From assembly GCF_030272615.1 (NCBI RefSeq), contig NC_081406.1:238132422-238192421 (forward strand): 60,000 nucleotides of DNA, read 5' to 3'. Origin of the DNA: Cryptomeria japonica. Taxonomy: Eukaryota; Streptophyta; Pinopsida; Cupressales; Cupressaceae. Position numbers and translations under genes: made by a program. Shown piece by piece: positions 44,220-56,035 of the stretch (its first letter is position 1; each line of letters begins with the position of its first letter). The notes beneath the pieces were generated by a model that saw nothing but the letters and a program-made list of their open reading frames with translations, did no database searches and was not told the DNA's origin.

Positions 44220-46014
44220 CTCTGCCTCTCCCTCATCGCTAGGTGTTGGATGAGGTGGTGCCTGCTGACCAACATCCTGCCTAGGTTCCCGAGCTCCCTC
44301 AGATCGAGCCATATACTAAGAATATGGGACAACCTACTGCGCTATTGGGACTGCTACACTATACGCTGCAACATAATATGCTGCCTGACTCCTCTAGTGC
44401 AAAACCTCTTGCTGGAGAGTATCTCGCTCTACCCTAACCTCCACAAGCTATCGGTCTCGCTCTGCAAGCTATGTCTAAGCCACTATTAAGTATGACTGCA
44501 AACCTGCTAATTTGGCTCTCATAGACCGTAGTGCGTCTGCTACCCCCTATTCTCTAACAGGCTCTCCACCTCCCTCTCTACCCATCTCATCTCTCTGCTG
44601 TCTCACCTGCCTAGGAGTTGCTCACTCACCTCACCTCCACCCTCTGCTGCTTTGGAACCACTAGCCCCAACACTAATAGCTCCTAGGGATCCACCCTCCC
44701 CTCTTTGCTGTTGTATCCCCCCAACTGGTACCTTGCTGCTACTAGCACTAGGATCACCTCATGCCCATCTAGGAACCTCCACTCTCTGTCCCTATACCTG
44801 TGCCTATGCAGGGGTCTCATCCTCAGCCTTGTCTATGAGAGGTGCAAGCTCTGCAAGATATGTGAATCTATGGAAGGGATATCTCTGGAACCAATCCCTA
44901 TACTGGGGAAATACCCCCATGTCTGCAATATCCTCCAAGTAATCCCATCACAGTCACTGTAACCTGACTAGCTCTTGCATGCTCAGTGCATACGACAACC
45001 TGGGGGCCCATCCTCATCTCTCCTTGTTTCCATAGTGGGTGTAGGCAGTGAACTCCTGTGATATACATTGAGGCCTGCCATATTGCCTCATAACCCTAGA
45101 TACCACGAATCACTCAATAATAGATACTAATCGACCAATGAGGGGTCGAGTCATGAACATGTCTCTCCCTTGAGCTCTCCACTCATCCCACAGCTCCAGA
45201 CCCCTATATGGTCTCCACACTACAACGATCAAATCATCAAGCTATCATCTCCAATACTCTATCTTGCCTAGATGGAGATGAGTAACATATCCTTAATATC
45301 TATATATGATTGGCTGGTGTGGATCTCTGGCATCATCTACTATCGGTTTACAAATTGGGATATGCTCCTAGGCCCAAATATGAAGAACCAAAACTCTTGC
45401 CACCATACTCTTCGCCCCTCTATAGGAAATCTCATGCATCTCATGATACATGTGGGCTAACAAACAAGATCCCCACCCTAGTCTCTCAGGCTGAGTCAGT
45501 AGCCTCTTGAGCATCCTTCCCACCCACATAGAAAGCCCCACTGTCCCCTGTCTGGCATGATGAAACAACCTATCATACCTGCTAATACACATGCTAGCGG
45601 AAACTGATCACAATATCTACTAATCATATCAGCCCAAGTGATATCCCACTCAAGAATGTTCTCATCATGAAATATGCATCTCAAGGCTAAGATACCAGGT
45701 CACTGAGTAGAATCATAGTCAACCTTATCCCTAGCAAATGGAATCCTCAAAATCTTGTACACATCCTTTGGTGTAATGGTCATCTCTCCAACTGGTAGAT
45801 GAAAGGTGTTATGCACTAAATGGAAACACTCAACTAGTGTAGTCAACATCCCATGATTTACACAGATATCCAACATATGTAAAAGGTGAGTAAAACCACA
45901 CAAATCAATATGTACTCTAACTACATTTGATAGATTATGGACTAGCCTCATCGTTGGAGGATATACACACCAGAACAGGATATCCGACAATCGAATCTGC
46001 AAATAATCAAACAA
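44220..46014 (-). pseudogene. Antisense plant mobile domain (PMD) gene in Tat-G
   Basis: Minus-strand sequence, opposite to gag-pol. From 46014: RLVHNLSNVVRVHIDLCGFT, then FHLPVGEMTITPKDVYKILR (near 45790), the hallmark of the plant mobile domain; then WADMISRYC, VGRMLKRLLTQPERLGWGSC and LLAHMYHEMHEISYRG (45592-45400), then after a stop EHIPICKPIVDDARDPHQPI and VMRQYGRPQCIS. A Pro/Ser-rich C-terminal tail follows to about 44220. At least one frameshift (near 45550) and several stops. PMD proteins of the MAIN/MAIL1 type act in silencing in plants, and PMD copies are known in transposons. Start is uncertain. Confidence 0.78.
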
Positions 46015-47654
46015 CAGAGTATCAACAAGTCATCCAAATTGCATTACAATATGTTAAACATGAACACAAATCCAAATACACAAAATGCCAAATCAAAAGT
46101 TCATGTTTTGACTCTTAAAAATTCTCACTGTTTTCCATACAAGTTTTTACAGTGTAGCAAAAACTCGTACGAGTCAGGAATACATGCTGAATGATAAAAC
46201 ATTCTCATACGATAAATGGTGTTCTCTCGCACGATAATATGGGCTATGAAGAAAAAATCCCGTACAAGACTTGGGACAACACTGAACGACAAAACATATA
46301 TGCTCAAACGATAAAACATAAGAGTGACGGTTTGTCATATGAAAGACAGTGTCTTACCACACGACAAAATGACATTAAAGGACTTTTCAATGACATAAAA
46401 AAACAAAAAATTCATCATAAATTCAAAATTTATGAAATGCAAGGGCTTAAAATTGATCACTTACTGCTAGGTCATAGTTCCACGGTCGATTATATCATCT
46501 CTGGTGCTTGAATTGATGCTCCTTGATTAGAATGGCCATTTTTCTTTGCAGAAGGCTTTTCAAATTTCAAACTTTGGGAGGTTAAAATGAATTGAAAATG
46601 ACACTTGGAACCCTTATATAGCCAAAACCCTAATTTTTTAACTTGCTTCGATGGATGTGAAATTTGTACCCTAAGCTAATTTGACCGTCCTGATTCCATG
46701 TTCGGGATAGAAATCAAAATCCAAGATCATCCTCCTAGTCAATTTCGCACAACTGAGACCACTTAGTGCTTTCATCAAATGCTCATTCTTTCTTTAATTT
46801 GTGCTCAATTTCTTGATCAATCATCGCTAAATTTTCAAATATTCCATTGAATCTTTCTTCATGCTCAAATAATTATGATTGCCAAACATTGCCTAAAATC
46901 GTGTACTATTGCTATCTTTCGATTTCACTCCCGAGGAGGCATACTCATGACCTCACATCTTCAAAGTTGAGAAAGATTTTCAAATCTTCATCAAAAGCTG
47001 AGCAAAAATATTTTCAACTAAAGAAAATCAAACAAATCCTTATCGCTAGGGGCATTTCAGCTTCATTGCTTCATATCAAGTTGAGATTTATCGATCATCT
47101 GAATCCAATCGATCTCTAGGGGCATATTGGTTTCATTGCTTCAAATCAAGCTGGTATTGTCTTCATCTGAATCAGTCTCTTAACGTTAATTGGTTTCATT
47201 GCTTTTCATCAAGCTGATTATTTGTTTAAACTCAATCAAGGGTTTAAAGAGTATCTTTGATCACACGCTCAATCTAAGAAGGTGTTCAATTTCATTGCAT
47301 CAAATCAAGCTGGACAGTTTATCTTTGCTCATCGTGTGTTGATCCATCAAGTTCAAGATCAATTTTATCTTCGCCCATTGTGTCTAGTTTAATCAAGTTC
47401 TAGATCAGTAAGATCCACTTCTTGATCAATCAAGTTCAAGTTCAGTATCTTTTCTCTTCATCGGTCCTAGTTCAATCAAGTTTGGGATCGGTGTTGCTTT
47501 CAATCAGTTTATTTAGTTTCATCACTTCAAATCAAGCTAAACACCTTGCTCTTCATCTGGTTCGTGATCAATCAAGCTCAGAATTGGTATCTCCTAGACA
47601 TCAACTATTCTTTGAACCAATGTGCTGCTTGCACATTAATTCAAAGTGGGGCAA
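46015..47654 (+). other. Tat-G 3' untranslated region
   Basis: Contains ACGATAAAACAT-type words and CTCGTACGAG at 46166 (46140-46380), then the degenerate repeats at 47061-47540, and the purine tract AAAGTGGGGCAAA next to the 3' LTR at 47643-47654. No supported gene. Confidence 0.6.
47061..47540 (+). repeat. Five degenerate copies of a 25-bp unit
   Basis: TTTCATTGCTTCAAATCAAG followed by CTGG or a variant, at about 47061, 47130, 47193, 47290 and 47508, separated by 60-200 bp. Interleaved are ATCAAGTTCAAGATCA words (47340-47480). Confidence 0.65.
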
Positions 47655-48874
47655 ATGTAATACCCTAAAAATGGTCACCTAAACCATGGGCCCCTAATCT
47701 TGACAACATCACCAAGGTCCTAACCAAAGGCAATTAAATTAACCTTGAGCACACAATTAATTAATTCTTCAATCATCAAATGTCATATGGAAAGTTAATC
47801 ACTCAATATTAATTAAATATTTATTTAATTAATTAAATCATTCCAAGTAAAACATTTTGATCAATTATCCTATTTAATTTATTAAATATCCTAGCATATT
47901 TAATTAATTAATAAATTTTCTATTTAACCATAAAAGAAGGAATTAATTTACAAAAAAAGAGGAATTAATATGCAAAGAAAGAGTTAAATTGAAAATAAAA
48001 TAAAAGAATTAAATTGAGAGAATAAATCAAACTTGAGATATTTCGTCTTCTAAATTGAGATAACTTGAAATCAGAAAAGCAATTAAATTGAATTATTAAT
48101 CATTCTCTAAAATTAGAACTCAAAGCTTTTGAGAAAAGAAGTTCAGTTGCATTAAAAAGACTTTTCTCTAGAATAAATTAAATAAAAGTGCATGGAATCA
48201 CCTATTTTTATCTCTAGTGCATGGAATTAAAAAAATCTTATCTCCAATGCAAACACGAACTTATAATCTGAATGCATTTCAATCAAGCTATAATTGAAAT
48301 CTATCTCAAGGTTAACTGAATCTGATCTCTCAATTATTTCAATTATCCTAAATTATGCTTTTTCCTGAGGAATCTCAACCGCTCATTACTAATAGATCTT
48401 GACCGTTGGTCTCTCCCTTGAATCTCTATAAATTCAACCTTCATCTCTCATTCAAAACACCCTGGAGATTTATTGTTATTATGCAGTTTTTGCTCTGGAG
48501 TCATTGAAGTTATTGTGTTTTTGAGATTATTGAATATTAGTCTAGCCTTTTGCATATTTAGTTCAATTATGATTGCTTGAATTCATATAGAATGATCTTC
48601 ATTCATTTATCTTAATCTTGCATCCATCTTGCATCCATTTAGCTTATTCGTGTGCTCATATAGATTAAATCCTTCATCTTGGTGTAGTCTAGTCACTGGT
48701 ATCACTTATACAAATATGAGAGCAAGTCTATACTCGCATCTTTTAGAAGGAAATGGGCCGATTTGTTATGGTTTTTATATTCATGATTATATCTATCTAA
48801 CCATACATGTAATGACCTAATTGAAGTGTTTTGTCTTATAGCTTGCAGATCTTTATTCCACTTTTCACACACAT
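47655..48874 (+). repeat. Tat-G 3' LTR
   Basis: Starts ATGTAATACCC after the purine tract and ends CACACACAT; pairs with 31247-32461. The following AGGCA (48875-48879) is the target duplication. Confidence 0.88.
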
Positions 48875-51854
48875 AGGCAGCTACAGAACCATCAAGCCAT
48901 AATACAAGGCAATTAAGGATCTAGGGTTAACCGATATTCTATACATATCGAAATTCAAGGATGAGATCATCAGATATGTTCTGAGTAGGGTTCACAATGA
49001 GTTTATCTGGCTGGATCGGCCTTACATGATCACTACGGAGGCTATTCAAGCAGTCACTAGCTTACCCAAGGTTGGACAAGAACCAAGCAAGAAAATTTCC
49101 AACTCAGAGATCGAGAAATTCACCGGTGCAACTCATGATCATAGATCAATGAGGATCAACACAATCACCGACACTGATGTGAAATTTGCAAGTATGGTAA
49201 TCGGTTATAAGGTAACTCAATCTAGTCGATTGAATGCTATTGCTAGCTCTTGCAATCATGTTGTATATCAGATGCTGAGGAATAATGCAAAGTATGATCT
49301 ATGTGAATGGTTAAGGAGTGAGTTAATGTTAAATCTTGGAAAGATCAAGGGAGTTAAGAAAGGAACTTTTAGATATGGAAATCTCATTGTATGTTTGATG
49401 CTTTACTTCATGAATGAGCTACTTGGTCTTGGAAAGAAGCATTGGGCTCATGACATACCGGTAGGTATGCAGATCAAAGAAGAAGTCACCGGTCTTGGTA
49501 CCGACAGAGAAGAAAAAATTTGGGGTTACTTTAAAACATTTCAAGAAAATATGAGACAAAGGGAGAGGTTATCAAAGAACATTATCCAGAAATGCTCCAT
49601 TGACATATGTTTCATGGTGAAGACCGCTGAAACCCTTATGGAGGCAGTTGAACCAAGGACCATCTGGATCAAAGAGCTTGGATATGAGGTGGATGACAAT
49701 ATCTTGGACCTCTATGCAAAAATACTGCTAGATGCCCCATTAGATGACAAAACCAAGCATTTTGGCACAACAGAGGAGAAGGCCTTTGAAGTCAAAAATG
49801 GCTTTAACAGGAAGAGAAGGGAGAAGGAATTAGAAAAGATGTCTACTTTTGTACAGAATGTCATACACAAAATAGATACTGAAATGGGTTTTGGATCTAA
49901 AGGGGCAAGAGAACCAACAATGGCTAGTACTCCAGAAGTGAAGAAGCCTGAAGCTTATTTTCTATCATCACTTCTAATTCTTACCCTGAGGACAATGAAC
50001 CTCTATCTTTCAGAAGGCTATAGAGGAAGAAAGTAGATCAACCACCAGTAGAGTAGAAGAAGGTGGAGCCAAGGAGGAGACTTGTCAGAAAGGTAACAAA
50101 ACCTACTACACTCCCACCTCTAGCAAGGAAGCCTACACAAAAGAGGAAACCAGTTACATGTACTCTAACAACCCCCAACAAAAAGAAGAGTGATGATACT
50201 AAGTCTGGTAAGGCTAAAATGACCTGTGCTGAGTTAATTGATGAAATTACAAAAGATAGAATTTTCAAAAAATGTATCTATGCATTATGAGAGTTTACAA
50301 GAAAATGAGCAGAATGAGATAGAAGAGGCAATTTTGTTACATAAAGACATTTATAAGAAAGCCATAGTATAAATTTTGAAGGAAATATCTCTATCTTTAT
50401 ACAATAAACTAGATGCTAGAAGACTTGACGCAGTTAAGAGGGATAGGGAGATCGAAGAGGTAGAAATTTTGACTTTATGTGGTGCTATTAGTAATGATGA
50501 AATGAAGAGATGTATTGATGTTGCTAATAGGATAGTTTTTAGTAGCAAACCTCGATAGATAAGTCTAATGATGGGTAGAGTTAATGAGGTGATTAATGAG
50601 ACTAGTGAGGGTTGGGCAAAATTCTTCGAGAAGAATCTAGATTTTCTTACATCTGAGGAAGAGTTTGTTAAAGAAACAACTTACACCATCCTAGATAAAT
50701 CTAAGGGGAAAGGTATTTTGGGTAGTTCAACTCCAATTTTGACCAAATCAGCAGAAACTATAGATATACAGACTAAACCGATAGTAAAAAGGAGTGTATA
50801 GTCTATATCGACAGAAACCATTTTTGGGGAAGGAAATGTACAGGTTACTGAGAATATTGTGGATAATACTCCACCAACAGTAATAGACACTGCACCAAGT
50901 AGCGAAGCCACTAGTGCTAAAAAAAGATAAGGTAAAGGGAATTAAGTCTACACGGGTAGTCAATATTGACACCCCGACAAAGGTTTTGGCAATTGACACT
51001 TCTTAGGTTGAGAAGAAATCAGTCACTAAGATGAGTTCAACTGAGTTAATGATGATGGCTACTCAGAAACTTCTAAAGGAGGGATCAATAGATAAGGAAA
51101 TAACTGATCAATCAGTTACAGTGTTGCACAAATTAATCCCTGATTGTAAGATTGAAGATGAAGCAAGCCCTTCCAGCAAGCTTAAAACACTAACATAGTA
51201 TATGTCTAACAATTTTCAATCACTACAATAGATAGCAGACAGGTAGGCATTAGAAAGATTCTCTATAGCTAAAAGAGAAACTTTTGATGAAATCATTGAA
51301 ATAGAGAAAAAGAAAATTGAGGCTAAACTCATTCTTATTGAGATTTGTCTAAAACAATGTACAAATATCTACAGGGTTTGTTGTAACATAGAAATTCATA
51401 GAGCAAATATAGATAAAAAAATTGAAGGAATTATATGATAAGATAGCTAACATTGCAAATTATTTTGATGGATTAACATCACTGACAACATCTATTGATG
51501 GAAAAATTTTATCCTTGGAGAATCAATTTTTTGCTTTGGAGAAGGAGAAAGAAAAGATCATTCGGAGAGAAAGAAGTCTTAGAGGACTTGTGAGTCCCAT
51601 ATTAGATTCATTGGGTGTAGTGTATGGACATGACTGCCAAAACCACACTGGTAGAAGTCAAAGAGAAGGAAATACTGGCACATTTACTAAGTGGACTGGT
51701 ATCCATTTCTGAAACCTTCAAAATTGGCTGGGATACATATCTTCAGTTGCTGAATAAGGCTTACCCAAAAATTTTGGAGTTAGTCAAGCTCCGGTAAAAT
51801 AAACAGTATTTATTCATTCTTTTGTTCTGTATTCTTTCACTAGTCTTTGGTGTT

Positions 51855-52013
51855 GATGCCAAAGGGGGAGTGTATATATATGTGAAAAATATCAGGCAAG
51901 AACACATGGGAAGGATATCAGAATATGAGAAGGAGTGTATTGCTCAGGGGGAGCATATCAGCAGGGAATCAATTTTTCACATGAGTGCTTCCATCAATGT
52001 CAAAGGGGGAGAT
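51855..52013 (+). other. TOR-E polypurine tracts
   Basis: GCCAAAGGGGGAG near 51860, AGGGGGAGC near 51945 and TCAAAGGGGGAGAT at 52000-52013 beside the LTR; same arrangement as TOR-A and TOR-B. Confidence 0.75.
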
Positions 52014-52477
52014 TGTTGGTAATTGACACTCACTGGATTCATTTTTTTGTCATTGATGGAAATAAGATTTGATGGTAGTTAATTACCAACATTAGGAGGC
52101 ATTTACCGATAGACATCAACTTTGGACCATTTAGGGCTATATCAACACCGTCATCGGCACCAACATCCACCACTTTAGGGAAGCCGACATCAAGGAAGAT
52201 TTATTTAGAAAATAATTTTGTAATTATTGTATAAGGATGACATTGTATATCTTTGTAATGTATTTTAAGCCGACATAAGGCATATTGTTTGTATGGGTAT
52301 ATAGGTGTTGTCCTTAATTTCAGCATAGCCAAAATCATGAGGCAACCCTACGAAACTAGTCCATTTCGTACTTTACGACCTCCAGAAGAGCTTGATCGAA
52401 TTTGTCGGTTAGCTCATTTTTTCTTTTTTCTTTCCTTTTTATTGTTGTTTTCTAAGTTTTTAAGATTTGCAGTTTTT

Positions 52478-52746
52478 CCTGCAGGTCAGAATTTAAAGTC
52501 CGACCTGTAGGGTTCCTTATTTTCAAAGGTAATTGCAGATTTGATTTTAAAGTTCGATGTGCAAAGGTTTGATTTTCCCCTGTAGACCAAACTTTAAAGT
52601 CCGACCTGCAGGTAATCCTTCCCCTACAGTTCAGACTTTAAAGTCCTATCTGTAGGTTGTTTGGTCAAAAAGTTGCATGCCGAACTTTAAAGTCCGACTT
52701 GCAAGGGTTTTATTCCTGCATGTCAGACTTTAAAGTTCGACATGCA
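52478..52746. repeat. Palindrome array 1 (six units)
   Basis: Units at 52478-52511, 52534-52563, 52579-52612, 52623-52656, 52673-52704 and 52717-52746, each centred on a TTTAAA core (often ACTTTAAAGT). Arms: CCTGCAGGTC with GACCTGTAGG; CCTACAG with CTGTAGG; TTGCA with TGCAA; TGCATGTC with GACATGCA. The second unit is the most decayed. Confidence 0.88.
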
Positions 52747-53174
52747 CTACGTGATTAGGAATTAATAGTCACATTTATTGCTAATTTAGGAGATTATTTA
52801 TTGAATTTTGGAGATTATTTCTTCATTCTTGTTTATGAATTCTCCTCCGTGCGTGCCCTTCTCTGTTTTCCTCCATTTTCATTCACCGGCCTTGCGAATT
52901 TGTCGAATCCCTCTTAGATTTTTGTTCATCTTGGCAGATTGAGGTAGGTTTTGTTTTATTTTTATTTTTATTTTTCTTTCTGGGTTTTTCCCCTGCATTA
53001 TTTCCTCTTTGGGTTTTTTGTTGGTTGGAGGCATATCGGACATTAAGATCCGATTGTTCCTCAAAATATCTCAATCTGCAAGCTATGTGCAAGGATCTAT
53101 CTTATTTTCCCTTTTACACACCTGCATGATGGAGTTCATAACCCGATTCACAGGACTATGTGTGGAGATCTCTT

Positions 53175-53499
53175 TGCATATCGGATTTTAAAGTCTGATA
53201 TGCAGGAGTGTAAACTTCGCATATCAGACTTTAAAATCCGATATGCGAAGAGGAGAATGTCCGATTGACATGTTAGGCTTTAAAACCCGACATGTCAATC
53301 GGTTTCCCTTCCCCAATTTGCACATCAAATTTTAAAGTTCGATGTGTAGGTTTTCCAAATATTTTACCTATGTGCATATCAGACTTTAAAGTCCGATGTG
53401 CTAATGATTTTTTCCCCAATTAGCACATCGGACTTTAAAGTCTGATATGCAAGAAAAGATGTTTTATCCTCGCACATCGAACTTTAAAGTCCGATGTGC
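53175..53499. repeat. Palindrome array 2 (seven units)
   Basis: Units at 53175-53204, 53215-53250, 53261-53302, 53319-53348, 53374-53401, 53423-53450 and 53472-53499, same TTTAAA centre. Arms: TGCATATC with GATATGCA; CTTCGCATATC with GATATGCGAAG (11 bp perfect); CCGATTGACATGT with ACATGTCAATCGG (13 bp perfect); GCACATC with GATGTGC. A decayed half copy lies at 53031-53060 and another at 53517. Confidence 0.9.
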
Positions 53500-53677
53500 A
53501 AATTTTCACTCCTAAGGTGCAGATTGGACTTTTTTCCCTGACCTGCTATTTTTGATAGTTTTGCTCCCAAGCCTATTCTGAGTGTGATTTTTCGATCCGA
53601 TTGATAAAAGATGATTTTATTGATGATGATAACTATCAAAGAAGCTAATCCTCAGTGTTGAATGCAGTCATTTGCAA

Positions 53678-56035
53678 ATGTCAAATCCCTCTCATGATAA
53701 ATCAAAGCCTTCTTCGAGCCAGTTGGAATCTTCTTCGGGTAAAACATCAACAAAATAGATGAAGTACAGGTAAGATAAGTACTTGAATTTGTACCCAGAA
53801 AGTTCAATAGACTCAAAAATCAAGGAGATCAAAGATATAGAAATTGGACATGTCAGTATGCAAGAGTTTATTGATCGAGTTTAGAAAGCTCCTGCCCGCC
53901 TAACAAAATTGATCAAATCCGAGTTCCATAAATATGCATCCTTCCCAGTTGCAGCTCATGATCCAGATTTTGTACTTGCAGTAGTGGATCACTTTGATCC
54001 AAATACAAGATAGGTTAGGGATGCTGATTAAAATATCATCATGACTCTGGATAGTGTTTTCAAAGGTTCTCTAGCTGAGGAAGTAGCTGACATTTCTCAA
54101 GAAAGTGCTCAAGAGTACTATGAGAAAAATGAGGTCAAATGCAAGAAATTGATCAATACTATGTACCTCTCTATTGCTAAAAATTCCACCACCTCATGAT
54201 GGCCCAAGTTTTTTTACAGGAGTGACTTCAATGAGGAGTACAACGACATGGTCACCATGTTATCAAGAGTACAACGACATGGTGAAGTTAATGTTCTAGC
54301 CACTTCACAGGCACCAACTCATTCACAAGTGATTATCCATTCCATCAATTCTGATTCTAATCAAGAGGAAGAGGAATTTGATGATGAGGACCTGGGTATG
54401 GGTATGAATCAATCAGAGACTGCTCAATAATTCTTCGCACTATCCAACTTTTCCAGCCTTGATGATATTCCTTCAACAACTATTGAATCTTCAATATTGG
54501 AGTTTGCTAAAGCTATGGAGCAAGAGTTTGCGGAACAACAAATGATGACATTGCCTTCTACGGTGGTCGTAATAGAGATTGCATCTCAGGTAAGCACTGA
54601 AGTTATTTCTACTACGACAGTTATAAGAAAAAATCCACCTTTGGTTACTACTCAAGTTGTTTCAACTGCAGCTTCCACTTTCTCCTCTGTGGCCATAAAT
54701 GAAGAAGGGTTTGCATCAGCAACTATTGCTACATCAACAGCTATTGCTGTATCAATAGGTATATCACTGGATACTTCAACATTGATATCAGTCATCGCTG
54801 CTAGTTCAAGCCAGTATACTCCTAAAATACCAAGTGACACTCAACAAGAAGCTACTACCCCACCGGCCAATCCTGAATTACCACCTTGGATGGAGGTAGT
54901 AGCACCTAAGAGGAAGAAATAAGTGATTTTGCCTGATGAGTTTGACTTTGAGCAATTGGTTCCCCCAAAGCCCAAGGGAACAAAGAAGCCAAAGACTATT
55001 TCTCGGGTTTTAGTAGACCCAACCTCTAAAAGGAAGTATGTTGAAGTCATGGTGCCATCATCAGATAAGAATAAGGATGATATACGACCTGAGGATTACA
55101 TCATGCAAACTGTAGAGCTTGGGGAGGAGACACATGAAAGTGTTAAGCTGGATTCTTAGATGGCTTTAAACTCTTTGTTACAAAGACTTGACCAAGAGAG
55201 GGATGAGAAGAATGAATTAAAACAGAAATGTGAACAATTAACTAATGTTCTTCTCAAAGTTACCCAATCCTCTCAGGAAGTTGAGCCCATAGGATCCTTA
55301 ATGGATGCTGAAGCTCTCAATAAAATTGAATAGGTAGGAGCCAAGGGCCGAGTGGTGGATGAGTGGATAGCACGACTGAAGTCAGAAGGGTCTCATCTCC
55401 TAAGTTCAATAGTTGGGTTATTGATATATTTTGAAGTGATCCAAAGTCAGATGCAAAGTGTCAAACCTTCACTATCTCAGAAGATTGAAAATATTGAAAA
55501 AAGTACAACACTTTGGAGCAAAATGGAGGACTTCAGAATAGACGTCCTCGTTGAAAATAAAGTGGTTCCTTCAAGGGAAAAATATATCCAAATCTTGTCG
55601 CTACTGTCTAATAGGAAAGAGACAATAAAGTTGATGATAGCAGAGCTGGATCGAGAATGGAAGGAAGGTGATGATGAGATTGATCTCATTTCTGCTAGGA
55701 TTGCTGACCTTCGTTGTTATCTGTATGAGGATAGTTAGAATCTCATTACTAGTAATGCCATCACACAGGAATTTATGTCCTTAATGGATCACTGCACTGG
55801 ACAAAACTTCTCACTTTGTGCATTTGATAAGTTATTGGAAATCCAAGTCAATTTTGAGGTCCTCACATCAATGCTAAAGGATGGGAAAAAGAAATTTGTA
55901 GAGGCCAAGGATATGATCTCCCATGTTTGTGTGATCACAGATTCTACCCAGATGTCAAACCAAGCAAAGATGGAGGCCATCTTGACTAGATTTGAGGAAT
56001 TCCACAAATCAAATGAGGAGGAGAAAAATGAATAA
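53678..56035 (+). pseudogene. Ins-H long frame, unknown protein
   Basis: From the ATG at 53678 to the TAA at 56033 a single frame of about 785 codons has no frameshift, only nonsense codons (about ten). Order: Ser-rich N-terminus (MSNPSHDKSKPSSSQLESSS), a region with MQEFIDRV, FVLAVVDHFDPNTR and VADISQESAQEYYEKNEVKC, an acidic stretch near 54370, a Ser/Thr/Val-rich part (54550-54840), a basic part (54890-55060) and a C-terminal helical region (55170-56030: ARLKSEGSHLLSSIVGLLIY, LMIAELDREWKEGDDEIDLI). No zinc knuckle, protease or polymerase motif. Overall layout (globular N-terminus, linker, coiled coil) is similar to TOR ORF2, but I see no sequence match. Confidence 0.65.

Larger units (their letters stand above)
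31247..48874 (+). mobile_element. Tat-G: 17.6-kb Ty3/gypsy element of the Tat type
   Basis: Two LTRs of about 1.2 kb, flanked by GGGCA (31242-31246) and AGGCA (48875-48879). Order: LTR, primer site, 2.5-kb leader, gag, protease, G-patch, spacer, RT, RNase H, second RNase H, integrase, long 3' region with an antisense plant mobile domain gene, purine tract and LTR. The second RNase H and the large size are marks of the Tat lineage. The first 205 bp of the LTRs differ at about ten positions by eye, so it is a fairly recent insertion relative to its host TOR-E. All genes carry stops or frameshifts. Confidence 0.9.
31000..51797 (+). pseudogene. TOR-E ORF2, split by Tat-G
   Basis: The N-terminal exon-like piece is 31000-31246 (starts MISRSLAPTFIANPTVVEVK). 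After removing Tat-G and one copy of the duplicated target, the frame runs on at 48879 through LGSYRTIKP and on to KDLG, exactly where TOR-B has its counterpart, so the insertion point lies within a codon-continuous gene. The best stretch is 49026-50036 (336 residues: RSMRINTITDTDVKFASMVI, RYGNLIVCLMLYFMNELLGL, IDICFMVKTAETLMEAVEP). Lys-rich linker, a helical block (50290-50640), a second linker and a coiled coil (51280-51600) follow, ending ILELVKLR before TAA at 51795. Several shifts and stops occur after 50036. Unknown function. Confidence 0.75.

Noticed and set aside
52478-53499. CRISPR-like array (regular repeats with spacers)
   Set aside because: Units are palindromes of variable length with variable arms and irregular spacing, in a plant retroelement setting; no cas genes.
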